From NCBI RefSeq assembly GCF_000336915.1, contig NZ_AOMD01000030.1, positions 219,349 through 262,978 on the forward strand: a DNA stretch of 43,630 bases, given 5' to 3'. The notes beneath the pieces were generated by a model. That model worked only from the letters and a program-made list of their open reading frames with translations, did no database searches and was not told the origin of the DNA. A program made the translations under genes and the position numbers. Shown piece after piece: positions 1 to 7,914 of this stretch. How positions within the stretch are numbered: position 1 is the first letter of the stretch; every line of letters begins with the position of its first letter. Source of the DNA: Halococcus saccharolyticus DSM 5350 (GTDB lineage: Archaea; Halobacteriota; Halobacteria; Halobacteriales; Halococcaceae).

Positions 1-30
1 GCGGGCCTGGCGGATGAAGGGCGAGGCCAC

Positions 31-42
31 GAGCGTAGCGAG
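31..42 (+). repeat. GAGCGTAGCGAG dispersed 12-mer, copy 1
   Basis: This exact 12-mer also occurs at 3202-3213 on the same strand and as its reverse complement at 14909-14920. All three copies lie in gaps between genes, and looser variants occur in the other large gaps. Such motifs are common filler in haloarchaeal intergenic DNA, and no function is claimed. Confidence 0.5.
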
Positions 43-167
43 TGGCCGAGGGCTTCGGCGGTGCTGTGCGGTTGCGGTGGCGATGTGGTTGGCAATCGAC
101 TGCACCGCGAGCGAACGCAGTGAGCGAGCGGGCCAAGGACCGACCATAGGGAGGGACGCAGGTTTTT

Positions 168-225
168 GATCCACATTTTGCCAGCGAGCGAGCGGTAGCG
201 AGCGAAGCGCGGCAAAAGGTGGGTC
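168..225. repeat. Imperfect inverted repeat upstream of the SRP RNA promoter
   Basis: The left arm (168-182, GATCCACATTTTGCC) and right arm (211-225, GGCAAAAGGTGGGTC) pair at 13 of 15 positions around a 28-base loop made of AGCGAGCG-type sequence. It could end transcription entering from the left or be a dispersed repeat. It ends about 10 bases before the SRP RNA TATA box. Confidence 0.55.
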
Positions 226-240
226 CGAAAAGTCCTTATG
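226..240 (+). promoter_or_regulatory. Promoter of the SRP RNA (BRE and TATA-like box)
   Basis: A purine-rich BRE-like CGAAAAG (226-232) is followed by CCTTATG (234-240), 21-27 bases before the predicted RNA 5' end at 261. This is the expected archaeal spacing. Confidence 0.6.
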
Positions 241-260
241 GGCGAGCAGGCAATGATAAA

Positions 261-572
261 ATCGGACTAGGCCGGGCAGTTAGGCCCTGCTCGTTACCCG
301 CGATACGGTCTTCAGCGGGGGCCGAACCCCGGGTGCGTCCGTGCCGACCGGCACGGGCCCCGCAAGCCAACGTAGAAGCCTCGTCCGTCGGGGGCGGCGG
401 TCCGCGGCACCTCGTCCGCAGGGACGACTCGCCGCGGTTAACCGGCGGCAGTCCGTCAGGCGCGGAAGCGAGCAGCGGACCGCCGGACAGCCGTCGCTCG
501 CCGGGTCGCGGGGTGGAGGCGGCGCGCGGGTCTCCCCGTGCCGGAACGCCGGGCAACCCCGGACCGTCCGAT
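261..572 (+). ncRNA. Archaeal signal recognition particle RNA (7S RNA)
   Basis: This is the RNA core of the signal recognition particle, which binds SRP54 and SRP19 and delivers nascent membrane and secreted proteins to the Sec translocon. The diagnostic helix 8 is visible at 455-476: GTCAG, then a GGAA tetraloop at 463-466, then GAGCAGC, giving the conserved asymmetric and symmetric loops that bind the SRP54 M domain. The ends were set by pairing ATCGGAC (261-267) with GTCCGAT (566-572), followed by CCGGG with CCCGG, which forms helix 1. The 5' domain has the GGGCAG/CTGCTC hairpin (273-292). The length of about 312 nt fits haloarchaeal 7S RNAs of about 300 nt. The ends may be off by a few bases. 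Reading frames drawn through this region are spurious. Confidence 0.93.
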
Positions 573-967
573 CTACCACTTTTGCTACGCTCAGTCGCAT
601 CGCTGTCTTCTCACGGCCTACGGCCGTTCGAACGGTCAGCGCCGCTCGACGCTCGCTCACTGCATTCGCTCGTGGTACTATCACGTGCCGGCCGCCCCGC
701 AACCGCTCTTGCAACCGCGCCGTCGAAGCCCTCGCCCGTTTCGCTCGCTCGCCTTTCATCCACCAGGAGAGCATAATTCTTCCGAATCTGCGGTCGCGGT
801 GCGACCGCAGACACAGACCGCACAGCAACCACACCGCCGCCGCACCGCGGCGGCCACACCGCCAACACCCAACCGCGACCCACCGAGCACTGACCTGATG
901 TGGTCAGATGCGTTACAAAACTTCGTTTCAGCGAATCGTTTTGTGGGTGTGCCAGCAACACACGCAC
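573..967. other. Gap between the SRP RNA and the Rieske gene
   Basis: A short T-run (580-583) just past the RNA 3' end may end its transcription. The remainder is low-complexity GC-rich sequence with CGCTCGCT-type motifs and one perfect hairpin (788-810). No reading frame on either strand looks like a haloarchaeal protein: the translations are rich in Arg, Ser and Pro and poor in Asp and Glu. Confidence 0.65.
788..810. repeat. Perfect 10-bp hairpin
   Basis: CTGCGGTCGC (788-797) and GCGACCGCAG (801-810) are perfect complements around a 3-base GGT loop. It lies about 160 bases upstream of the Rieske gene. It has no T-run after it, so it is not a classic terminator, and its role is unknown. Confidence 0.6.
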
Positions 968-2713
968 ATGGCGGTCGAAGACACGGAGTACGTCCAGGTC
1001 GCATCGCTGTCGGACCTCGAAGACGAGGGCCGACAGGTCGTGAGCAGCGACGGCCGACCGATCGCACTCTTTCACCACGAGGGCGAGGTCTACGCCGTCG
1101 ACAACCGGTGTCCGCACATGGGATTTCCGCTCACCCGCGGCACCGTCGAGGACGGCATTCTCACCTGTCACTGGCACCACGCACGCTTCGAACTGGAGGA
1201 AGGCGATACGTTCGACCTCTTCGCCGACGATGTCCAGACCTTTCCGACCGAGATCAAGGAGGGCGAGGTGTATCTCGACCCCGATCCCGAGCCCGACGTG
1301 CCGCCCACAACTCGACGACGCAACCGGCTCGCCGACGGCCTTCAGGAGAACATCTCGCTCGTGATGGCGAAATCCGTCATCGGTCTCGACGAGGAGGGAG
1401 AGGGGTTCTACACGCCGCTCGAAACCGCCATCAACTTCGGCACCAGATATCGCGCGATGGGATGGGGTCGCGGCCTCACCACGCTCGGCTGCATGGCGAA
1501 CCTCCACGGCCACGTCGGCGGGCGGGACAAGCGCCGTGCGATGTTCATGGGCGTCCGCGAGGTCGCCGACGACTCCGTCGGTGAACCACCCCGCTTCCAG
1601 CAGTACGCCTTCGACAATCAGGACCTCTCGAAATCGCGCCTCAAATCGTGGTTCCGGAACACCTGCGAGGTGCGCGACACCGACGGCGCGGAGCGGTGTC
1701 TGCTCACCGCGATCGACTCTCTCCCGCCTGAAGACATCGCGGAGATCGTTTTCGCCGCCGCGACCGATCACCGGTACATGAACGCGGGCCACACGCTGGA
1801 TTTCATCAACACCGCGTTCGAGACGACGAAGCATCTCGGATGGGAGGAGCACGCTGACGCCGCGCTCGCCTCGACGGTCGCCCAGATCACCGACGCCACC
1901 CGCTCGGAGGAACTCTCGTCGTGGCGACAGCCCGTCGACATCGCCAGCTTGTGTGCTGACGCGAACGACCTCCTGCCCGACCTCGTGACCGCGGGCGAAG
2001 GGAAAGAATGGGAACGACCCGAGGGGTTCGTGGAGACGCTGCTCTCGGAAGACGCGGAGGCAATCATCGACGCGCTGACCGACGCGATCAAGGGGGGTGC
2101 GACGACGAGCCAGCTCGCGGACGCGGTCGCGCGCGCCGCCACGCGACGGGTGCTGTGGTTCGCCACGAACAACGAGTTCAACGACTGGAACACTGTCCAT
2201 CACACGTTCACCTACGCGAACGCGGTCCACCGCGCGACCCGAAAGACCGACGCCACCGAGCTCTACCGGGCGTGCTTCGACGGTGCGATGAGCGTCTACC
2301 TCGATCGATTCCTCAACTCACCGCGCGCGCCGGTGCCCGATCCCGGTAGTTCGGACCGCGATCCCGCCGACGTCCGCGCAGACCTGCTTGACGCGTTCGA
2401 CGAACAGGGCCAGGTCAACCAGGCGGCGACGCTCGTGAGCGAACACTTCGACGCCGACGGCGATCCCGACGATCTCAAGCGCACGCTCGGGCGGGGACTG
2501 CTCCGCGAGGACGCGAACTTCCACACCCTCCAGAACGTGGAGGGCGCGTTCGGCCGGTTCGAGGTCGTCGACGACGAGGCCGAGCAGCGAACGGCGCTGA
2601 TGGCGTGTGCGCGCTACATGGCTGCGCACTTCCCGACGCGGCGCTCGGCCGAGCAGACGTTCTCGATCGCGACCAGGCTCCACCGCGGCGAGCGCCTTCA
2701 CGAGGTGGAGTAG
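968..2713 (+). CDS. Rieske [2Fe-2S] protein with a large uncharacterised C-terminal domain
   Basis: The first ~105 residues are a Rieske ferredoxin domain. The cluster ligands are Cys48 and His50 (CPHMG) and Cys67 and His70 (CHWH), so it should bind a [2Fe-2S] cluster and pass electrons. The remaining ~475 residues are mostly helical and soluble, with His-rich conserved-looking stretches such as DHRYMNAGH and NEFNDWNTVHH. I do not recognise this domain firmly; it may be an oxygenase-like helical domain similar to the questin-oxidase group, which is a weak guess. An in-frame ATG exists at 908, but its extra 20 residues (basic and aromatic) do not fit a haloarchaeal Rieske N-terminus, so the ATG at 968 giving 581 aa is preferred. 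There is no signal peptide or membrane segment, so it acts in the cytoplasm. It stands alone, not in an operon. Confidence 0.82.
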   Translation: MAVEDTEYVQVASLSDLEDEGRQVVSSDGRPIALFHHEGEVYAVDNRCPHMGFPLTRGTVEDGILTCHWHHARFELEEGDTFDLFADDVQTFPTEIKEGEVYLDPDPEPDVPPTTRRRNRLADGLQENISLVMAKSVIGLDEEGEGFYTPLETAINFGTRYRAMGWGRGLTTLGCMANLHGHVGGRDKRRAMFMGVREVADDSVGEPPRFQQYAFDNQDLSKSRLKSWFRNTCEVRDTDGAERCLLTAIDSLPPEDIAEIVFAAATDHRYMNAGHTLDFINTAFETTKHLGWEEHADAALASTVAQITDATRSEELSSWRQPVDIASLCADANDLLPDLVTAGEGKEWERPEGFVETLLSEDAEAIIDALTDAIKGGATTSQLADAVARAATRRVLWFATNNEFNDWNTVHHTFTYANAVHRATRKTDATELYRACFDGAMSVYLDRFLNSPRAPVPDPGSSDRDPADVRADLLDAFDEQGQVNQAATLVSEHFDADGDPDDLKRTLGRGLLREDANFHTLQNVEGAFGRFEVVDDEAEQRTALMACARYMAAHFPTRRSAEQTFSIATRLHRGERLHEVE

Positions 2714-2732
2714 GCGGAGACTTCTCGGACAG

Positions 2733-3136
2733 TCAAGACACTCCTAGTGAACGAGCCGCGAACAACACGAACATGACGAGGAGAGCACCGCCGATCAGCG
2801 CGGCGAGACAGACCCACCACCATCGAAACCGGTACAGCTGTTGTTCCGTGTCAGTTTCGAGAGGTTCCGGCGAGTCGGGTATCCACCGCCAGACGGCATA
2901 ACCAGGGAAGACGACGAACGCGCCCGCAAGCGCGGCACTCGCTTCGCCCACCCATCCGGGGAACGACAGCGCGACCAGCCCCCAGGTTCCGTCGACGACG
3001 ATGCCGTTACGCCGGTTTCCGACTGCTTAGAAATTTCGTCGTCGGTGTCGAACACCCAAAAGCGAGTCGCGATTCCACTGCGGCGAGTGTCTCCACGAAA
3101 TAAGAGGGACACACCAGCAGTCGGGAGCCCGGCCAC
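2733..3136 (-). pseudogene. Small membrane protein gene, apparently frameshifted
   Basis: Two minus-strand frames look like halves of one small membrane protein. The upstream half (from a GTG at 3136) has a hydrophobic stretch (GLPTAGVSLLF), then an acidic FDTDDE segment. Near 3000 that frame turns into unlikely Arg/Ser-rich sequence. The neighbouring frame, closed by a stop just before this point, carries a hydrophobic run (TWGLVALSFPGW), then two more segments (ALAGAFVVFPGYAVWRW and VCLAALIGGALLVMFVLFAA), and ends at 2733. No good start codon opens the second frame before a GTG at 2951. The simplest reading is a 1-base indel, either a real mutation or an assembly error. The alternative is a real 72-aa two-helix protein from 2951. 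Confidence 0.42.
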
Positions 3137-3201
3137 CGTCAGCCACAGCGGCGCGTGGGAGGGCGTCGAAGACGCCCGACTCGCGCGAGGGATGACTGAG
3201 C

Positions 3202-3213
3202 GAGCGTAGCGAG
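3202..3213 (+). repeat. GAGCGTAGCGAG dispersed 12-mer, copy 2
   Basis: Exact second copy of the 12-mer at 31-42, embedded in a longer GAGCGAGCGTAGCGAGCGAA run in the gap upstream of the broken membrane protein gene. Confidence 0.5.
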
Positions 3214-3355
3214 CGAAGGAATCGGTTGGGGAGGGTGTGGCCTGCGGTCTCTCATTTGTGTCGTGATTCGTCCGCGACGAGTCGGCTGTCGATGCCATGC
3301 TTCGCGATGCGGTTTCGACCGCATTCGACCGTTTGTCGGAACGGACTTCCGATCG

Positions 3356-3943
3356 TTACCCAGGCAAAAAGACGTTGAGTACGGCGACGACGACGCCGGC
3401 GAGCCCCATCCGGATGCCGGCGACGTACCACCGCTGGCGCGAGATCGAGGCCATGTACGCCCCGAAGGCGAACAACACGCCGACGGCGATACCGACCGAG
3501 ACCAGCGTCGCCTGAAACAGCGTGAACACCGCCCCTTCGAACAGGAACGGAGTGAGCGGCACCACGAGCCCGAGCAGCGGGCCGAGGCCGCTCATGAGCG
3601 CGTTGACGACCTGGTTGCTCATCTTGTCGCGTTCGACCTGCGTATCGCTCAGATCGGTGAGCATCGCGTCCTCGACGTCTTGAATCTCGGCGCGCATCTC
3701 GGCGCGCTCGATCTCCCAGACGCTCCACACGCCAGAGGTAGTGAGACCGACGGCAGCCCCGAGCCCGAGGCTGATGACGGTGAGTCCGTCGTCGATCCCC
3801 GAGAGATACGCGCCGACCGTGACACCGACCCCGGTGAGCGCGCCATCGAACCCGTTCGAGACGAAGTACCGCCGTGCGATCGGCCCGATCATGTCGGTCC
3901 CGATCCGATCCAGCAGCGACTCCGAACCCGAATCCGCGCTCAT
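3356..3943 (-). CDS. VIT1/CCC1-family membrane transporter
   Basis: The 195-aa protein has about five predicted membrane helices. Two lie early (around GFDGALTGVGVTVGAYLSG and TVISLGLGAAVGL), followed by an acidic Glu/Asp-rich cytoplasmic helix (EIERAEMRAEIQDVEDAM), and three lie in the C-terminal half. This order of helix pair, acidic metal-binding loop and helices is that of the VIT1/CCC1 iron and manganese transporter family, so it probably moves Fe2+ or Mn2+ across the membrane. Its ATG overlaps the stop of the DUF211 gene by one base (TGATG), so the two are translationally coupled and transcribed together. The metal is inferred from the family, not shown here. Confidence 0.78.
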   Translation of the reverse strand: MSADSGSESLLDRIGTDMIGPIARRYFVSNGFDGALTGVGVTVGAYLSGIDDGLTVISLGLGAAVGLTTSGVWSVWEIERAEMRAEIQDVEDAMLTDLSDTQVERDKMSNQVVNALMSGLGPLLGLVVPLTPFLFEGAVFTLFQATLVSVGIAVGVLFAFGAYMASISRQRWYVAGIRMGLAGVVVAVLNVFLPG

Positions 3944-4230
3944 CAGTCCTGGGGTGTCGACATCTCATCGACGATACGGTCCCCGCAGGCGACCTGGTCG
4001 ACCGAGTGGACCGTTGCGCCAGTGTCCTCGATCACCCCGGTCACGGTGTCGTAATCGATGTCCTCGCCTTCAATAGTGAACTTGATGTTGCGAACCTCCT
4101 CGTCCATTTCGATGAGAATAGCGTTCACGCCGTCGACGCCGTCGGTTTCGGCGATCTCTTGGGCGATAGAGAGCATCGTCGGCTCGTGCGGCTTGAGAAC
4201 GTCGAGGACGAGTTGGCGAATCGTGGCCAT
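3943..4230 (-). CDS. DUF211 domain protein
   Basis: This 95-aa protein matches the archaeal DUF211 family throughout: MATIRQLVLDVLKPHEP at the start, then an alternating strand/helix pattern (FTIEGEDIDYDTVTGVIED) consistent with the small ferredoxin-like fold known for the family. The biochemical role is unknown; members form oligomers and have been suggested to bind metal or small ligands. It is the first gene of a two-gene unit with the VIT1/CCC1-like transporter, overlapping it by one base, which suggests a partner or sensor role in metal transport (inference). A TATA-like box at 4253-4260 fits a leaderless transcript from this ATG. Confidence 0.85.
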   Translation of the reverse strand: MATIRQLVLDVLKPHEPTMLSIAQEIAETDGVDGVNAILIEMDEEVRNIKFTIEGEDIDYDTVTGVIEDTGATVHSVDQVACGDRIVDEMSTPQD

Positions 4231-4252
4231 ACGCTCACAATACGGGACCGCT

Positions 4253-4260
4253 ATGATAAG
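4253..4260 (-). promoter_or_regulatory. TATA box for the DUF211-VIT1 pair
   Basis: On the minus strand the sequence reads CTTATCAT, centred about 26 bases before the ATG at 4230. This is the spacing expected for a leaderless haloarchaeal mRNA. Confidence 0.5.
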
Positions 4261-4303
4261 GGTGTACTGGTGGAGCTAGGCCCTCGTGCAAGAAGGCTCT
4301 GGG

Positions 4304-6226
4304 TTACGAGGACGAGTCCTTGTCTTCGTCGTCCACATCCTCGAAGTCGGCGTCGACGTACTCCTCGTCGTCGCCGTCGGCCGCACCGTCGCCGCCCATA
4401 TCACCCATGCCGCCAGGGCCGCCCGCCGCCCCGCCGGGACCGGCACCCGCACCGCCGGCTCCGCCCGCAGCCTGCTGGGCGGCCTGCTGTTGCTGGTACA
4501 TCTGCTTGCCGATCTCCTGGAGCTCGGTCGAGAGCTCCTCGGTGGCATCCTGTAGCTCCTCGGTCGTGGCGTCCTCGTCTTCGAGCACGGCCTCGACATC
4601 ACTGATGGAGTCCTCGATGTCGGCCCGGAGGTCGTCGTCGACCTCCTCCTCGTTCTCTTCGAGGAGCGAGTTCGCACGCTGGACCGCGCTCTCGGCCTCG
4701 TTGCGGGCCTCGATGCGCTCACGGCGCTGTTCGTCCTCTTCGGCGTACTCTTCTGCCTCTTCCTGCATCCGGTCGATCTCGTCGTCCGAGAGACCCGCGC
4801 CGCCCTCGATCGTGATGTCCTCCTTGTTGCCCGAGCCCTGGTCCTCGGCCTCGACGTTCACGATGCCGTTCTCGTCGATGTTGAACGTCACCTCGATCTG
4901 GGGCGTCCCCGCAGGAGCGGGCGGGATGCCCGAGAGCTGGAACTCGCCCAGTAGCTCGTTCTCGTTGGCGATCTCGCGCTCGCCCTGGAAGACTCGGACC
5001 TGAACCTGGGTCTGGTTCGCCGCCGCGGTGGTGAAGATCTTCGACTCCTCCGTGGGAATCGTAGTGTTCTTCTCGATCAGACGCTCGAACAGCCCACCCT
5101 TGACCTCGATCCCGAGGCTCAGGGGAGTGACGTCGAGCAGCACGATGTCGTCGACGTCCCCGGAGAGCACGCCACCCTGGATCGCCGCACCGAGCGCGAC
5201 GGCCTCGTCGGGGTTGACGTTCTTCTGAGGGTCCTGGCCAGCGAGCTCGGATACCTGATCTTGGACCTGCGGCATCCGGGTCGAACCGCCAACCAGAATC
5301 ACCTCGTCGATATCGTCGGCGTCGTACCCAGCGTCTTCGAGTGCCTGCTCGGTCGGCTCGACAGTTCTCTCGATGAGGTCCGACGTGAGGGACTCGAACT
5401 TCGCGCGGGTGAGATCCTCTTCGAGGTGGACCGGCCCGGAGTCGGTCGCGGTGATGAACGGGAGGTTGATCGTGGTCTCCTTGCGGTTCGAGAGTTCGAT
5501 CTTGGCCTCCTCGGCCGCGTCCTTCAGCCGCTGGAGGGCCTGACGGTCCTCTCGGAGATCGAACCCGTGCTCGGACTCGAATTCTTCGGCGAGCCAGTCG
5601 ACGATGGCGTCGTCCCAGTCGTCCCCGCCGAGATCGTTGTCACCGTTCGTGGCGACGACCTCGTACACCCCGCCGCCGAGATCGAGCACCGAGACGTCGA
5701 ACGTCCCGCCGCCGAGGTCGTACACCATCACGGTCTGGTCGGACTCGTCGTCGAGGCCGTACGCCATCGACGCCGCGGTCGGCTCGTTGATGATGCGCTC
5801 GACCTCGAAGCCCGCGATCTCGCCGGCGTCCTTCGTCGCCTGGCGCTGGCTGTCCGAGAAGTACGCCGGCACCGTGATCACCGCTTTCTCGATCTCCTCC
5901 CCGAGGTACTCCTCGGCGTCGCGCTTGATCTTGCCGAGGATCAGCGCCGAGATCTCTTCCGGAGTATAGTCCTCGCCGTCGATCTCGACGGTGTGATCCT
6001 CTCCCATGTAGCGTTTGATCGATTCGACGGTCCGATCGGGGTTCTGGATCGCCTGGTTCTTCGCCGGTTTGCCGACGAGTCGTTCGTCGTCGTCGAAGGC
6101 CACCACCGAGGGTGTGGTGCGATCGCCCTCGCCATTCACGATGATCTCGGGATCGCCACCCTCCATCACCGCAAAGGCGCTGTTCGTCGTGCCGAGATCG
6201 ATACCGAGGATCTTGTTGCTCGCCAT
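4304..6226 (-). CDS. dnaK: Hsp70 chaperone DnaK
   Basis: DnaK is the ATP-driven Hsp70 chaperone that binds exposed hydrophobic peptides with help from DnaJ and GrpE. The 640-aa length is that of the family. The ATPase domain shows the phosphate-1 motif ([10 protein letters not shown], 9-18), the phosphate-2 motif ([12 protein letters not shown], 170-181) and VGGSTRMPQ (312-320). The substrate-binding domain follows from about residue 380, then a helical lid and a Gly/Ala/Asp-rich tail ending in acidic residues, a usual haloarchaeal feature. It is read as a single gene from a TATA box at 6256-6262. grpE lies 1 kb away on the same strand, with a DUF2071 gene between them on the opposite strand. 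No dnaJ is present in the window. Confidence 0.98.
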   Translation of the reverse strand: MASNKILGIDLGTTNSAFAVMEGGDPEIIVNGEGDRTTPSVVAFDDDERLVGKPAKNQAIQNPDRTVESIKRYMGEDHTVEIDGEDYTPEEISALILGKIKRDAEEYLGEEIEKAVITVPAYFSDSQRQATKDAGEIAGFEVERIINEPTAASMAYGLDDESDQTVMVYDLGGGTFDVSVLDLGGGVYEVVATNGDNDLGGDDWDDAIVDWLAEEFESEHGFDLREDRQALQRLKDAAEEAKIELSNRKETTINLPFITATDSGPVHLEEDLTRAKFESLTSDLIERTVEPTEQALEDAGYDADDIDEVILVGGSTRMPQVQDQVSELAGQDPQKNVNPDEAVALGAAIQGGVLSGDVDDIVLLDVTPLSLGIEVKGGLFERLIEKNTTIPTEESKIFTTAAANQTQVQVRVFQGEREIANENELLGEFQLSGIPPAPAGTPQIEVTFNIDENGIVNVEAEDQGSGNKEDITIEGGAGLSDDEIDRMQEEAEEYAEEDEQRRERIEARNEAESAVQRANSLLEENEEEVDDDLRADIEDSISDVEAVLEDEDATTEELQDATEELSTELQEIGKQMYQQQQAAQQAAGGAGGAGAGPGGAAGGPGGMGDMGGDGAADGDDEEYVDADFEDVDDEDKDSSS

Positions 6227-6255
6227 TGTTGGGTACGCGTATCGCTTTCGGCGGG

Positions 6256-6262
6256 TTAAAAG
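6256..6262 (-). promoter_or_regulatory. TATA box for dnaK
   Basis: The minus strand reads CTTTTAA here, about 30-36 bases before the dnaK ATG, predicting a very short leader. Confidence 0.5.
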
Positions 6263-6454
6263 TTGCTAAGATACGTCACCAGCTGCGTCTCGTGGATCGT
6301 ACTCCCCGGTTGCGGTTTCGTGGCTCGCGAGCCGTGATCGCCACCGACCTATATTCCGACCGCAATACGACCGCTCGGCCGGCGATCATCCGAACGCGTT
6401 CTCGGCTCGTGTCCACGGCGAAACACACGAGCCCTCGTGGCCCCTTCCACAGCC

Positions 6455-7156
6455 ATGGTCGTCGCCCTCGCGATGGACTGGCAGGAGCTCCTCTTCGCCA
6501 ACTGGCCCGTCGATCCCGATATCGTCGATGCGCACCTGCCAGACGCGCTCGACGTCGACACCTACGACGGCAACGCCTGGCTTTCGGTGGTTCCGTTTAC
6601 GAACGCGGCCGTCCGCCCGCGCGGGCTCCCCACCCGGCTCGGCGTCGACCTCCCCGAACTCAACCTCCGAACCTACGTCACCTGCGAGGACACACCCAGT
6701 GTCTACTTCTTCAGCCTCGACGCCGAGGGCGTGCTGGGCGTGCTCGGCGCACGTCTCTTTCACCACCTGCCGTACTACTACGCCCGGATGACCCACCGCC
6801 GGAGCGAGGGCGGTGCGAGTCGGTTCGAGAGTCGTCGGCTCCATCCCGGCGCGCGACCGGTAGAGTTCGCCGCCACCTACGAACTCGCCAGCGAGCGGCT
6901 CGATCCGGAACCGGACTCCCTCGCAACCTTCCTGACCGAACGCTATCGCTTCCATACCGAGGCTCCCGACGGGACGGTCCGATACTCGACGATCGACCAC
7001 GATCCGTGGCCGCTGTACCCTGCGAACGTCCGGATCGATGAAAACACGCTTTTCCGGGCGAACGGGTTCGCCGACCCGACGGGTGAGCCGGTTCACTACT
7101 ACAGTCCTGGCGTCGAGATCACTGCCTCGGCGAGCAAGCGACTGGAGAAACAGTAA
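6455..7156 (+). CDS. DUF2071 (YqjF-like) protein
   Basis: The protein fits the DUF2071/YqjF family, an acetoacetate-decarboxylase-like beta fold of unknown function. Family-like features are the N-terminal WQELLFANWPVDPDIVDAHLP, the GNAWLSVVPF segment, the central PTRLGVDLPELNLRTYV and the C-terminal aromatic-rich part containing YSPGVEI. The ATG at 6455 is preferred, giving 233 aa. A GTG at 6437 would add six residues, and the ATG at 6473 starts directly at MDWQE. It is soluble, with no signal peptide. It sits on the plus strand between dnaK and grpE, both on the minus strand, so it is not part of their transcription unit. Confidence 0.8.
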   Translation: MVVALAMDWQELLFANWPVDPDIVDAHLPDALDVDTYDGNAWLSVVPFTNAAVRPRGLPTRLGVDLPELNLRTYVTCEDTPSVYFFSLDAEGVLGVLGARLFHHLPYYYARMTHRRSEGGASRFESRRLHPGARPVEFAATYELASERLDPEPDSLATFLTERYRFHTEAPDGTVRYSTIDHDPWPLYPANVRIDENTLFRANGFADPTGEPVHYYSPGVEITASASKRLEKQ

Positions 7157-7191
7157 TCTGGAGGGTGGCCCCGACGAGTGGCCGACGATCC

Positions 7192-7836
7192 CTACTCGCT
7201 GACGGTGATCTGGGCCGGCCGGAGCACCTTCTCACCCATCTCGTAGCCCGGCCGGAAGACCTCCGCGACGGTGTCTTCGGGTTGATCGCTCTCGATGCGC
7301 ATCATGACCTCGTGGCGCTGGGGGTCGACTTCGCTACCGGGATCGGGCTCGATGGTCGCGAGGTTCTCCTCGCCGAGCACCCGGTCGAACTCCGCGAGCG
7401 TGCTCTCGACGCCCGGCCGGATGTCGGCGTCGTCGTCCTGTGAGAGTGCGCGGGCGAGGTTGTCCCGAACGTCGAGCAGGCGTTCGACGAGGTCCTCGGT
7501 CGCGCGCTCTTCGAGTTCGTCCTGCTGGCGCTGGGTGCGCTGTTTGTAGTTCTGGAAATCGGCCTGTTTGCGCTTGAGCTTGGATTCGAGCTCGTCGATC
7601 TCGCCGGCGCGCTCTTCGAGCTCACGTTCGGCCGCCGCCGCACGCTCGCGGAGGGCGGCGATCTCGCGGGCGAGCTCCTCGTTCGAGGTGTCTTCGACGC
7701 GGGCTTCGAGCTCCTCGCCGACCGCTCCCGCCGCCGCGCCCTCGGTCGCCGACTCCGATGACGGACCCGTCTCGGACGTCGACTCGTCCGCCGCGCTCTC
7801 GCTCGGCTCGGTCGCGTCGGCTGCGTCGTCGGTCAT
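7192..7836 (-). CDS. grpE: Nucleotide exchange factor GrpE
   Basis: GrpE releases ADP from DnaK and so resets the Hsp70 cycle. The 214-aa protein has a long acidic Ser/Glu-rich disordered N-terminus (about residues 1-45), a coiled coil rich in Glu and Arg (about 50-105), the typical ADFQNYKQRTQRQQDE junction, a four-helix part (LLDVRDNLARALS) and the C-terminal beta domain ending in the signature GYEMGEKVLRPAQITVS. Only the DUF2071 gene, on the other strand, separates it from dnaK. It diverges from the XPB helicase gene across 78 bp. Confidence 0.96.
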   Translation of the reverse strand: MTDDAADATEPSESAADESTSETGPSSESATEGAAAGAVGEELEARVEDTSNEELAREIAALRERAAAAERELEERAGEIDELESKLKRKQADFQNYKQRTQRQQDELEERATEDLVERLLDVRDNLARALSQDDDADIRPGVESTLAEFDRVLGEENLATIEPDPGSEVDPQRHEVMMRIESDQPEDTVAEVFRPGYEMGEKVLRPAQITVSE

Positions 7837-7914
7837 GGTCGAAACCAGCCGACACGCGGGTAAAAGGATTCAGAAATCACCCAGCGTTAAGCGCTCGGAA
7901 CCCCGAGCAGCGGT

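Larger units (their letters stand above)
1..233. other. Non-coding stretch before the SRP RNA
   Basis: No convincing gene is seen here. The sequence is full of short GAGCG/AGCGAG motifs typical of haloarchaeal gaps, including a 12-mer at 31-42 that recurs elsewhere in the window, and it contains the inverted repeat listed separately. Reading frames across it lack the acidic composition of the real genes nearby. Confidence 0.7.

Noticed and set aside
219..898. Several 100-185 codon frames over the SRP RNA and its flanks
   Set aside because: They cover a clear structured RNA, are Arg/Pro/Ser-rich, and lack the acidic composition of real genes in this genome.
611..2230. A 539-codon frame on the minus strand opposite the Rieske gene
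   Set aside because: It is the antisense shadow of the Rieske gene and extends into non-coding DNA without any recognisable domain.
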